64,000 bases of DNA from CAYMCO01 sp964388955 (GTDB lineage Bacteria; Chloroflexota; Anaerolineae; Anaerolineales; E44-bin32). Within the stretch, counting starts at the first letter, position 1. Every line of letters begins with the position of its first letter. The stretch is from contig CAYMCO010000017.1 of the NCBI GenBank assembly GCA_964388955.1, positions 1 through 64,000 on the forward strand, in the 5' to 3' direction. This document shows, one piece after another, positions 15,756 to 24,510 of this stretch. A program made the position numbers and the translations under genes. The notes beneath the pieces are model-generated. The model was not told the DNA's origin, did not search any database, and worked only from the letters and a program-made list of their open reading frames with translations.

Positions 15756-17582
15756 CTACATCACCTCCGGCGCTTCGATCACCAGCAGCCGCAGGCTGTT
15801 GGCAAGCGTCTGCCGGGCGGCCGCCGTGATGCGCAGGCGGACCTCGCGCACGTGCGGCTCAGCGCTCAGGACCGGGCATTTCTTATAGAACTCCGAGAAG
15901 TCTTTGGCCAGGTCGAAGGCATAGTTGGCAATCACGAGCGGCTTATATTCCTCCGCAGCGCGCTGCACCTCCTCCGGAAAGCGGGAGATTCGATCCACCA
16001 GGGTGATCTCCGCCGCGCTCAGCTCGTATTCCGGTGCGGTGGAGGGAGGCTGGTCCCCGGCCCGCTTCAGAATGCTCGTCGCGCGCACATGCGCATATTG
16101 TATATAAGGCGCGGCTTGGCCGTCGAAGTCGAGTGCGCGATCCCAATCGAAGACGATATCCTTCTTGTTGTCGACGGACAGCATGGTATATGCGAGCGCA
16201 CCTACGCCCACCTGTTTGGCGACGATCTCCCGCTCTGAGTCAGAAAGAGCAGGGTTCTTCTCCGAGATGATCGCCCGCACACGTGCTTTGGATTCCTCCA
16301 CCACGTCCATGAAGAACACGATATTCCCCAGACGGGAGGACATAGCCCCCTCCGGCAGGGTGACGAATCCGTAGTCCAGGTGGTAGCACTTCTCGGCTTG
16401 CGGGAATCCCCAAAGCTCCAGAATCTTGAAGACCTGCTGAAAATGCAGGCTTTGGCGGACATCCACGACATACACCGAGCGGTCGACCTGATAGCGCTCG
16501 AACTTGACCTTGGCGAGTGCAAGATCCTTGGTCATATATAGCGTCGTCCCGTCGCTGCGCAAGATCACCGCGGTGCGATATTTGTCGTGGTCCAGGCCGA
16601 GCTGCTCATCGATCTTGACGATCACCGGGCCACCCTCTGGGCGCTGGTCCTCGGCAATCCCTCGCTCGATCAGTTCATCGACGATCTGCTTCGCCTGCTC
16701 ATCGACTTCACTCTCGAAAAAAAACACGTCCATCTGGATGCCCAGAAGCGCCAGAATCGCATCCAGTTCATCGAGGCTCCAACGCCGGGTCCGTTCCCAT
16801 AGCTCCCGCACTTCGGGATCCCCCTCGTCCCATCTGCGGTACATCTCCCGCACTTCCGCTTCGTATGCCTCCCGCTGCCTCGCCTCAGCAGGCGATTCAT
16901 CCTTCGAAGCGCCCAGCAGCGCTGTAGCCTCCGCATACACTCCTGCCAGCCATTGGCCGCGGGCGTGTATGCCCTCCGGCTCCTCGCCGGCGTGAAACTT
17001 CTGGTACGCCCACATGCAACTGATCACACCGTAGCCGATATCCCCCGGATAGGAGGCACGGATCGTCTCAAATCCACTCAGTTCAACGATGCGTGACAAC
17101 GATTCACCCAGGATGGTGGTCCGGACGTGGCCGATGTGGAAAGAATGCAGGGTGTTGGGTTGCGCGTATTCGACCATCACCCGATCGGCCTTTGCCTCGC
17201 CGGCACCGAAGGAATCCCCCATCCCGATGGCCGTGTCGATCACGCGCAAGGCATACTGCTTGGGTTCGATAGAGAGATTCAGATAGCCTCGCACGGCCTC
17301 CACTTTCGAGAACCCTGACGGACACTGAACGGCACCCAGCAAATGCTTGGCGATTTCGTCCGCCCGCTCGGGCACGCGGACGTTCCGGCCAGCGCGCGCT
17401 TCCGCCGCCGCTACCTGGAAGCTCACCGCTGTGCCGAAGCCCCATTCGCCGCTGAAGGGCAATGGAGACCAGTCCACCTCGAATGGGCCCTCGACCTCCA
17501 ATTCAGCGAGCGCGTTCTGGATCTGCGCCGAGACGCGCGCTAAATCCTCTTCAAACACACCTGGGCTCCACTTCCCGGCCAT
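15756..17582 (-). CDS. argS: arginyl-tRNA synthetase
   Basis: This 608-aa class I synthetase charges tRNA-Arg. The HIGH motif is at 149-152 in LHSFHIGHVRTT. The second signature is degenerate, GAMSSRLGN, as in many ArgRS enzymes that lack a canonical KMSKS. The N-terminal Arg-tRNA additional domain (1-110) and the C-terminal DALR anticodon-binding domain (about 490-608, ending LRLLVIEAPEVM) are complete. It lies 92 bp downstream of rpsT. Confidence 0.96.
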   Translation of the reverse strand: MAGKWSPGVFEEDLARVSAQIQNALAELEVEGPFEVDWSPLPFSGEWGFGTAVSFQVAAAEARAGRNVRVPERADEIAKHLLGAVQCPSGFSKVEAVRGYLNLSIEPKQYALRVIDTAIGMGDSFGAGEAKADRVMVEYAQPNTLHSFHIGHVRTTILGESLSRIVELSGFETIRASYPGDIGYGVISCMWAYQKFHAGEEPEGIHARGQWLAGVYAEATALLGASKDESPAEARQREAYEAEVREMYRRWDEGDPEVRELWERTRRWSLDELDAILALLGIQMDVFFFESEVDEQAKQIVDELIERGIAEDQRPEGGPVIVKIDEQLGLDHDKYRTAVILRSDGTTLYMTKDLALAKVKFERYQVDRSVYVVDVRQSLHFQQVFKILELWGFPQAEKCYHLDYGFVTLPEGAMSSRLGNIVFFMDVVEESKARVRAIISEKNPALSDSEREIVAKQVGVGALAYTMLSVDNKKDIVFDWDRALDFDGQAAPYIQYAHVRATSILKRAGDQPPSTAPEYELSAAEITLVDRISRFPEEVQRAAEEYKPLVIANYAFDLAKDFSEFYKKCPVLSAEPHVREVRLRITAAARQTLANSLRLLVIEAPEVM

Positions 17583-17674
17583 TCTTCACGCCGGTTACAC
17601 GTGTTGCTCACGCGAACGCGACGCACCTGGAGGTGCGCCGCGCAGTTTCATGCGTCAATCCGCTGATCCAGGGT

Positions 17675-17947
17675 TTATTCCGATGGGAATGATGCCTCCA
17701 GGCGCTTCATCAGCCGGCTCTTGCGCCTTGCGGCGTTGTTCGGGTGAATGACCCCTTTTGAAGCTGCCCGATCCAGGGCGCTCACCGCCCGATAAACGGA
17801 ATCCCTGGCCATCTCGGCATCCCCAACCTCAATGGCTTGCAGTGCGCTTTTCACGAACGTCCGGGCGCGATTTCGAATGGCTTTGTTACGAGCGGTCCGC
17901 TTCTCGATTTGGCGAACGCGCTTCTTGGCGGAGATTGTATTCGGCAA
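17675..17947 (-). CDS. rpsT: 30S ribosomal protein S20
   Basis: The 90-aa basic protein binds 16S rRNA. It has the typical MPNTISAKKRVRQ start, a long helical Arg/Lys-rich N-terminus and the KGVIHPNNAARRKSRL signature near residue 64. The start codon is TTG, with GGAGG 5-6 bases upstream. E. coli rpsT also uses TTG, where it takes part in autoregulation. argS follows in the same direction. Confidence 0.96.
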   Translation of the reverse strand: MPNTISAKKRVRQIEKRTARNKAIRNRARTFVKSALQAIEVGDAEMARDSVYRAVSALDRAASKGVIHPNNAARRKSRLMKRLEASFPSE

Positions 17948-17991
17948 TGGAACCTCCAGATTCCTATTTCATGCTGATCCCCAACGGGTTA

Positions 17992-18020
17992 ATTCTAGCG
18001 TATGGCCTGCGGGCTGTCTA
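17992..18020 (-). promoter_or_regulatory. promoter of rpsT
   Basis: On the minus strand TAGACA (18020-18015) and TAGAAT (17997-17992) are 17 bases apart. The leader to the TTG start is about 40 nt. Confidence 0.65.
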
Positions 18021-18283
18021 GGGCGATTGCCCCCCAAGGTGCATCCGGTCATTTGCTGCAGGGGCGTTGGCCTCGTGTCTCAGAGGCCTGGCCTGCGTTG
18101 TTGACAGGGTGCCGCAGGTGCAAGTCTGCCCTGTCAGATCGCATCCCAGGATGGAACGCGCTCTGCCCCCTGGGTGTACGGCGAGAGGTCCGCCCAGAGC
18201 GGGTCGTGGGATGCGTGCTACCTCCGCTCGACAACACACGCTCCTTCCCCATCGGAACACGCCCCCACTCATCCACGGGCATC
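18021..18283. other. intergenic, one long-loop hairpin
   Basis: This lies between the 3' end of the histidine kinase and the rpsT promoter. TGACAGGG (18102-18109) pairs with CCCTGTCA (18129-18136) around a 19-base loop that contains further complementary bases. No T tract is present on either side. No gene is supported. Confidence 0.4.
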
Positions 18284-21200
18284 TCACCGACGTGGCTCGG
18301 ATTCCGCCTGGAAGGGCAGCCGGATGTGGAAAATGCTCCCCTGAGCCTCATTCCCCTCGACCCAGATCCGTCCCCCATGGGCCTCGACAGCCAGCTTTGC
18401 GAATGCCAAGCCAAGCCCTGAGCCGCGGCGTCGGCCGCTTGTGCCCGGGATCTGCGAGAAGCGCTCGAAGATCCGCTCTCGAAACTCCTCGGGGATGCCT
18501 GGACCGGTGTCGCGGACGGTGATCAGCAGATGAGAGTCGTCCGCAGAGAGGCTGAGATCCACTTGGCCGCCCGCAGGCGTGAATTTCAAGGCATTGTCCA
18601 GCAGGTTGATCAACACCCGCTGGATCTTCTCGCTGTCGACCTCGATTGGCGGGATGGGCTGTTCGACATGCAAGTCCAGCAGGATCCCGTACTGGTTGGC
18701 CTCCTGGACATAGCGAGACACCAGATCGCGGGACATTTCGTCGATGGCAACCTGCTCCAGGGAGAGTTTGAGATCGCCGCTCTCCAATCCGCCGATATCG
18801 AGCAGGGAATTGACGAGACCAAGCACCTGCTGGCAGCTCAGATTGGCGATGGCGATCGCCTGATCGGTAACCGGCGAGTCCAGATCCTTGGTCGTGCGCC
18901 CTAAGAGCGTCAGGCTGCCCAGGATGGCGGTCAGGGGGCTGCGCAAGTCGTGCACGATCATTTCGGTGAGATGCTGTCGGTCCTGCTCAAGCTTCCTCTC
19001 CTCTGAGACATCGCGCAGGCTGACGAGCCAGCCGACCAGCTGCCCCTCCGGGTCGATCACCGGGGTGTCCGCGCGAGACAGCGGAGCTCCCATCGGAGAC
19101 TTGACCTCCGTCCGGGCAACACCTGCATCGAGGGGGCCTCTTGCGCCCCCCATGTTCGCCACGAGCGAATCGAGCTTCTGAGGCGGGTAGCCCAGTTTTC
19201 CCCCGATCTCCAGATACGGATCCCGGATATCCCGCCCCACAATGGCCTCCGGCTCCAAACCCGTGAGCTCCGCCAGCCGGTTGTTGGCCACGAGAATTCT
19301 GCCTTGGGTATCGAACATCAGGATTCCCTCGTTAGAGGCGTTCAACACGGTTCTCAGCAGGTCGTGGCTTTCCTGGATCTTCAGAAAGAGATCCGCGTTC
19401 TGGACCGCGATGGCGGCCTGGCTGGCGATGGTCTGCGCGGTGCGGATCTCGTTCTGGTCGAAGAAGCGCACATTCGAGCTGTGGGCCTCGATTACGCCCA
19501 GGCAGCGGTCGCCGGCCATCAGGGGCAGCGCAAGCACGCTGCTGGCGTGGCGGATCTCCGTCAGATATGCCAGGTCTTTTTCTGTGGGTGCGTCCTCGAT
19601 GGTCCACTGCTGAGGCTCGCCGCGATCGATGCAGAAAGCCAATTCAGGGGCCTTGGAGATGGAAATGCTGGCGGCACTTGGATCCCGCACAGGGCGACCA
19701 TCGACCACCGCCGCCAGCATATGCAGGGCGCCTGACTGTGCTTCGTAGCGGGAGATTCCGGCGCCGTCAGTGGATATGGCCACTGCCAGGCTGTCCGCCA
19801 CCGCCAGCGCGACGGCCTCCGGATCGAGGCTTGCGGCCAATTGGGCGCTCGCCTGATACAGCAGGGATTGCTCTCGCAGACGAGCCTCCAATTGGTTGAC
19901 CAGTCTGGCGTTCGTGATCGCGATGGCCGATTGTGCCGCCAATTGGGCGAGTATGCGCTCGTGCTGTGCCGTGAACTCGCCCCGACGGTCGCTCTCGACG
20001 GTAATCACTCCAACCCGCTGGCCCTGATGAATGATCGGCGCGCACAGGATGCTGTGGGCGGAGCCGAGCCCGAAGTCGATGTACTCGGGGTCCTTCTCAG
20101 CATCATGGAGCCGAATCACCTCTCTCACGCGAAGGGCCCTGGACGGGATTCCGTGCTCCAGGCCGAAAGTCGTGCGCCCCTCGACGATGGTGGAACCGGC
20201 CGGATATCCCCATTGGGCGGAGATTCGGAGCTGGTCCAGCTCTTGTTCGTAAAGTGCAATATGGCCGCGGGGCGCATCGGTGAAGCTGAGCGCGCGCGTC
20301 AAGATATTCTGCACCAGATCTTCAACATCGTGGGTCGCGGCGATTTCGTGCAGCGAGGCCAGTGCCTGCGCACGCAGCTTGGTTTTTTCCAACAGCAGCG
20401 CGCTCTCGATGGCTGTGGACACCGGCTCGGCGATCTTCTCCAGCATCTCTTGGTCCAGAAAGGAGAGTGACCTGCCGACCCGCGAATGGAAGACCGCCAG
20501 ACATCCGAACGCGCCTTGGGGGTTGTACAGGGGTACCCCCAGCCATGCCCCCGGCGAGTCCACCGAAGGGGCGCATCCCATCTCGGCCAAGACCTCTGCT
20601 GCTCGTCGCGGGAGAAGCAGCGGCGCCGCCAACTGGATCACGTCCTGGCTGAGGCGATCGGAGAAGGGCCAACTCGGCCAATAGTAGCGCCGGCCATCCC
20701 GCGAGGCGTACGGATAGCGCAAGTTTCCATCCTCTTCATCGCGGATGGCGATGGTGATGTTCTCTACGTCCAGTAACTCCCGCACCAGCTCGTGTACGTT
20801 GGCCAGCAGAGATTCGAGTTCCAGACCATCGCGCAGGCTGATGCTGGCCTTGCGAAATGCGACCAGGCCGTGCGCGGTATGCTCATGCCCGTGCAGGACG
20901 AAGGAAAGCAGGCATACGATGCTGCCAATCGCGCTCAGGGCGGGGAGTCCGAGGGTGGCGATAGCGGCCGAACCGAGAAGCGCATAGGGAATCGCCAGCA
21001 CCGTCGAGAGCACCAGGATGGCCGTCTCCCGGCCATCGGTTCGCCGGATTCCCAAGGTGAGGGTTGATCCCCAGTGGAATATGAGATGGAGGATTGAGAA
21101 TGCAAACCCCATGTAGACCGCGGGCAGCAGGGACGAATACGCGTCCCAGGCAACCGCCGGCTCGCCCCCGAGCGCGCGGTAGACGAACATGGCGGCGCTC

Positions 21201-21601
21201 AAAGCGACGGCCTGGCGGCCAAAGGAATTGACCTGGGTGGGCAGCTGGGCGGAGAAACGCCTTGGTTGGGCCCCGCGTGAGCTGACCAGATGCCGGACGA
21301 CCAAGCCTGCCGGGAAGCCGAGAAGAAGGGACCAGCAGGCGATCTGGGGGGTCAGGGCCATTCCCAGACTCAAAGTGATGGCATGCGAGAGGTTGGCTTC
21401 GTCCTGCCCAATCGGGATGGGAAACACGGTAAGGAATGCGATGCACAAACCGCCTACGGCAATGACAACCGCCATCTGACCGACCACGGCGATCCACGCC
21501 CACATCCATACCAGCAGGCTGGCGACTCCCGCCAGACCGATGATCCGCCACAGATACAGGTAGATCCATGTGCGCACGGTTGCTCTCGTGGTCAAACCCA
21601 C
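18284..21601 (-). CDS. membrane-bound GAF/PAS sensor histidine kinase
   Basis: This 1105-aa two-component kinase has about seven hydrophobic segments in residues 10-260, then three GAF-like domains (about 270-415, 425-585, 590-750), a PAS domain (about 760-880), a HisKA dimerisation domain with the phospho-acceptor in MIVHDLRSPL, and a C-terminal HATPase with NLLDNALKFTP, DTGPGIP and GSGLGLA. All kinase boxes are intact. The start is a GTG. No response regulator is adjacent; the nearest is the degenerate regulator at 13142. The sensed signal is unknown. Confidence 0.92.
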   Translation of the reverse strand: MGLTTRATVRTWIYLYLWRIIGLAGVASLLVWMWAWIAVVGQMAVVIAVGGLCIAFLTVFPIPIGQDEANLSHAITLSLGMALTPQIACWSLLLGFPAGLVVRHLVSSRGAQPRRFSAQLPTQVNSFGRQAVALSAAMFVYRALGGEPAVAWDAYSSLLPAVYMGFAFSILHLIFHWGSTLTLGIRRTDGRETAILVLSTVLAIPYALLGSAAIATLGLPALSAIGSIVCLLSFVLHGHEHTAHGLVAFRKASISLRDGLELESLLANVHELVRELLDVENITIAIRDEEDGNLRYPYASRDGRRYYWPSWPFSDRLSQDVIQLAAPLLLPRRAAEVLAEMGCAPSVDSPGAWLGVPLYNPQGAFGCLAVFHSRVGRSLSFLDQEMLEKIAEPVSTAIESALLLEKTKLRAQALASLHEIAATHDVEDLVQNILTRALSFTDAPRGHIALYEQELDQLRISAQWGYPAGSTIVEGRTTFGLEHGIPSRALRVREVIRLHDAEKDPEYIDFGLGSAHSILCAPIIHQGQRVGVITVESDRRGEFTAQHERILAQLAAQSAIAITNARLVNQLEARLREQSLLYQASAQLAASLDPEAVALAVADSLAVAISTDGAGISRYEAQSGALHMLAAVVDGRPVRDPSAASISISKAPELAFCIDRGEPQQWTIEDAPTEKDLAYLTEIRHASSVLALPLMAGDRCLGVIEAHSSNVRFFDQNEIRTAQTIASQAAIAVQNADLFLKIQESHDLLRTVLNASNEGILMFDTQGRILVANNRLAELTGLEPEAIVGRDIRDPYLEIGGKLGYPPQKLDSLVANMGGARGPLDAGVARTEVKSPMGAPLSRADTPVIDPEGQLVGWLVSLRDVSEERKLEQDRQHLTEMIVHDLRSPLTAILGSLTLLGRTTKDLDSPVTDQAIAIANLSCQQVLGLVNSLLDIGGLESGDLKLSLEQVAIDEMSRDLVSRYVQEANQYGILLDLHVEQPIPPIEVDSEKIQRVLINLLDNALKFTPAGGQVDLSLSADDSHLLITVRDTGPGIPEEFRERIFERFSQIPGTSGRRRGSGLGLAFAKLAVEAHGGRIWVEGNEAQGSIFHIRLPFQAESEPRR

Positions 21602-21637
21602 TGGGGCAATACTCCCGGCCTGGATTCTAACATCAAC

Positions 21638-23413
21638 TCATGCCCGCCCCGGCCAATCGCAATTGTCCGCCGCCGCAAGGGGCGTCGCGGTGGATGTCGG
21701 TGTCGGCAGAAGATCCCTCAGCAGCCTGAGGTGTGATTGGGCCAGGGAGCGAATCTCGGAATTGAGGTTCTCTATATCCTGAACCTTCTCCCAGGTCTCA
21801 ATGGCCTCTTCCAGAGAGATGGGTTCTTGGCTTTCGAAGATCATCGCCTTGAGCGCGAGCGCCTCCGCGGCCTCCTCCGATTGGCTCGCGTGTTCCATGG
21901 CCCGCTCCACGTTCTCGAGCGCCCCCTCATATTCTCCAAGAACGTATAGGGATTGTGCGATGCCCATGTTCACCGTGAAATCATCCCTGCCTAGGTCGCG
22001 CGCTTGCCCGAAATCATCGATCGCGAGCGCAAGCTGGTCGGTCTGCGAATAGAAGAGGGCCCGGAAATAATAGGCTTCCGTGAGAGAGGGATCCTTCTCG
22101 AGAGCCTGGGTGATGAGCTGGATCCCCAACTCCTCTTCGCCAATTCCAAAATGCGCCCGGCCGAGGAACAGCCAGGCCAGCGGATCATCAGGTGCATACA
22201 CTGCGTAGGTCTGAAGCGGCCATAGTGCGTTCTCAAACTGCGCCAACTCGACGTAGGCGCTGCCCAAGGCGAGGTAGCCCGCAACCAAACTCGGGTCGTT
22301 GCCGCTTCCGATCTTGGCGGTTTCCAGCGCTTCGGAATATTCCCCTTGGTTACGCAGCGCCTCGCTCAGACGGACGTAGATGATCGGGCTCGTGACCCCA
22401 TTCGCGATCGCCTGGCGCAGTGTGTCCACCGCGGCTGACCAATTTCTCTTTGCGGCCTGGAACGCCGCTTTCTCCACATAGGCGGGAGTCAAGCTCGGAT
22501 CCGCCTCGATGGCGCGATCGTAGGCCTCGGGCAGGTCGTTATTATCGATCATCAGTCGAACGCGCGCCAGACCCAGATAGGCAGGGGCGAAGTCCGGCGC
22601 TTCTTCAATCACCTGCTCGTATTCACGCTGGGCCTTCTTGGGACTGGAGAGCATTCGCCAGGTCTCACCCTTTAGGTAGTGGCCGGCAACTGACGCGGGA
22701 TCCAATTCGAGCACCTGGCCAACCAGGTCCAAGGCGCGCTCATATTCGCCGTCAAGGAAGGCATTCACCGCAGAGCCATAGGCCTCGTATGGGGACCGTT
22801 CTGCGAAGCCGATCACAGGGGTGGGCGTGGACGTTTGTGGGACGAAGGCAGAGAGGGGCGTTGCGCCGTACTCCATCGGAATCGGGGTGCGGACAATGAG
22901 CACTTCGACGGGAGCAGGCGTGCTGGTGGGCACGACGGGTGTGTCCGTCACGGTTGGCGAAGGAGGTGGGAGGGTTGGGGCAGGGGCACTGGGCCGGGCT
23001 GCAATAACGACAAAAGTGAGCAATACGAGCAGGGGGATTGCGGAACCGGCGCCAATCAGAAGCCAATTCTTGCGCAGCATCTCCCGAATCCGGCTGGGAG
23101 GCTTCATCTCTTCAGCAAGCTTGCGGGAGGCTTTGGCGGCGGCTTCGACCTCATACGGCTGTGGCGCGCGAGCGCCCAAGATCACCAGGCCTCGCCTTGC
23201 CGCGGGGTTCGCCGGCTCGAGTTCAAGCGCTTTCTCGAGACATGCGATCTTGTCCTTCTTGGCATCCGCCACAGAGCTGAGCCAGATCCAGTATTCCGCG
23301 TTCTCAGGGTCCGAGCGGATCAACCGGATGAGCAGTTCTCGTGCCTTGGTTCTCTCACCCCGCTTGGCAGCGCCGATGGCCTCTTCGAATGTCGTTCTGG
23401 AAGCCTCTTCCAA
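21638..23413 (-). CDS. membrane-anchored tetratricopeptide-repeat protein
   Basis: The 591-aa protein has an N-terminal pair of TPR-like helices (1-65) in the cytoplasm, a membrane helix at about 115-140 and a Thr/Pro-rich stalk. A long series of TPR units follows outside the membrane (about 205-570), with repeated A..L...Y..A patterns. It ends with a Pro/Thr-rich tail. TPR arrays bind partner proteins; none can be named here. The start appears to be TTG at 23411-23413 with GGGAGCG upstream. It is divergent from the LysM lipoprotein gene. Confidence 0.85.
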   Translation of the reverse strand: MEEASRTTFEEAIGAAKRGERTKARELLIRLIRSDPENAEYWIWLSSVADAKKDKIACLEKALELEPANPAARRGLVILGARAPQPYEVEAAAKASRKLAEEMKPPSRIREMLRKNWLLIGAGSAIPLLVLLTFVVIAARPSAPAPTLPPPSPTVTDTPVVPTSTPAPVEVLIVRTPIPMEYGATPLSAFVPQTSTPTPVIGFAERSPYEAYGSAVNAFLDGEYERALDLVGQVLELDPASVAGHYLKGETWRMLSSPKKAQREYEQVIEEAPDFAPAYLGLARVRLMIDNNDLPEAYDRAIEADPSLTPAYVEKAAFQAAKRNWSAAVDTLRQAIANGVTSPIIYVRLSEALRNQGEYSEALETAKIGSGNDPSLVAGYLALGSAYVELAQFENALWPLQTYAVYAPDDPLAWLFLGRAHFGIGEEELGIQLITQALEKDPSLTEAYYFRALFYSQTDQLALAIDDFGQARDLGRDDFTVNMGIAQSLYVLGEYEGALENVERAMEHASQSEEAAEALALKAMIFESQEPISLEEAIETWEKVQDIENLNSEIRSLAQSHLRLLRDLLPTPTSTATPLAAADNCDWPGRA

Positions 23414-23483
23414 GGGTTCGCTCCCGACGTTTCAGGCTGCTTACTAGCATATCGCGATTGCCGCATGAGGGCTATTAACCCTT

Positions 23484-23492
23484 TGGTATAAT
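23484..23492 (+). promoter_or_regulatory. extended -10 promoter, leaderless type
   Basis: TGG directly precedes TATAAT (23487-23492), an extended -10 element. No good -35 box lies at 16-18 bases. The TTG start codon begins 9 bases after the box, the same spacing as at 12389 and 26061. Confidence 0.6.
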
Positions 23493-23501
23493 CGGCACGC
23501 T

Positions 23502-24470
23502 TTGGAACTATCGCACCTGTCTCTCATGCTCGGCGGGCTTTTCATGGCTGGATGCGCCACTGTGACCGCCACGCCGCACCCGTCACCGACGGCCACTTTG
23601 GTCCCATACCGACAGGCTTCGCCTACTCCGTCGACCGTTGTGATTCTTCCCAGCCCCTTGGCCGGGCCCACTTTTGGGCCCGAGCCGACCCCTTTCACCC
23701 ATGAGGTGCTGCAAGGCGAGACTCTCTCTGGGATTGCGCTTCGCTATGGTGTCAGCCTGGACGACCTTCTGGCCGCCAATCCAGGCGTAGATCCGCGCGC
23801 GCTGAGCATCGGTCAGAAGCTCATTATCCCAGGTCCAACGGGCTCCGGGAGCCAGGGATTCTTTCCCACTCCCACCCCTGTATCTTTGGTATCTTCTCCG
23901 GTGAGATGCTTCTCCGACGGATTGGAAGGTGCCTGGTGCATACTCGGCGTGGAGCCGTCAGCGGGAGGCTCGGTGGAGGGGCTCGCAGTTGCCATCAGCG
24001 TTTTCGACGCCCAAGGCAGGTTGCTGGCTTCGGATGTGGCATACAGCGAGCTTCATTTCATTCCGGAGGGGCGGCGAGTCCCGGTTGGGCTGCGCCTCGA
24101 CGTGCCGGCGGCGTCGATCGCGACGGCACGGGCGGAGGTGTTGCGCGCTTTCACGGTCCGGGACCCCGCTGAGCGGTTTGCCCCCGTTGAACTCACGCTC
24201 TCCGCCCAGGAGTCTGAGACGGCCGGGCTGGCATGGCGTGTGGCCGGGACATTGGCGGTGCAGGGGGAGCCTCCGGCGGAAGCCGCTCGGCTTGTGCTTC
24301 TGGCCATGGGGTTGGATGCGAGGGGGGATATTGCCGGTTATTCCGTCTGGCAACATGAGGGACAGGTCGAGGCTGGGGAAGCGATTGGCTTCTCCACACG
24401 CGTATATAGCCTGGAGGGTCCCATCGAAGCGATCGAGGTGATCGCCCAGGCTCTCAGGGTCACCGAATAG
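23502..24470 (+). CDS. LysM-domain lipoprotein
   Basis: The 322-aa protein starts with a short hydrophobic signal ending in the lipobox LFMAGC, so it should be lipid-anchored outside the cell. A Pro/Thr linker leads to one LysM domain (about residues 66-110, HEVLQGETLSGIALRYGVS to IGQKLIIPG), which binds glycan chains of the cell wall. The remaining 200 residues form beta-rich domains of unknown function, resembling FxLYD-type extracellular modules. The TTG start at 23502 is supported by promoter spacing; an in-frame ATG at 23526 would leave too short a signal peptide. Confidence 0.85.
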   Translation: MELSHLSLMLGGLFMAGCATVTATPHPSPTATLVPYRQASPTPSTVVILPSPLAGPTFGPEPTPFTHEVLQGETLSGIALRYGVSLDDLLAANPGVDPRALSIGQKLIIPGPTGSGSQGFFPTPTPVSLVSSPVRCFSDGLEGAWCILGVEPSAGGSVEGLAVAISVFDAQGRLLASDVAYSELHFIPEGRRVPVGLRLDVPAASIATARAEVLRAFTVRDPAERFAPVELTLSAQESETAGLAWRVAGTLAVQGEPPAEAARLVLLAMGLDARGDIAGYSVWQHEGQVEAGEAIGFSTRVYSLEGPIEAIEVIAQALRVTE

Positions 24471-24510
24471 CCATCTTTGCGTGTAGCCGAATTCCGGAGC
24501 GGCGATCGCC

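Noticed and set aside
14351..17582. Restriction-modification or phage-defence island around the methyltransferase
   Set aside because: No nuclease, specificity subunit or helicase is present; neighbours are argS, rpsT and regulatory genes.
18102..18136. Hairpin in the gap after rpsT as a terminator or small RNA
   Set aside because: The loop is 19 bases, no T tract exists on either strand, and no promoter is aligned with it.
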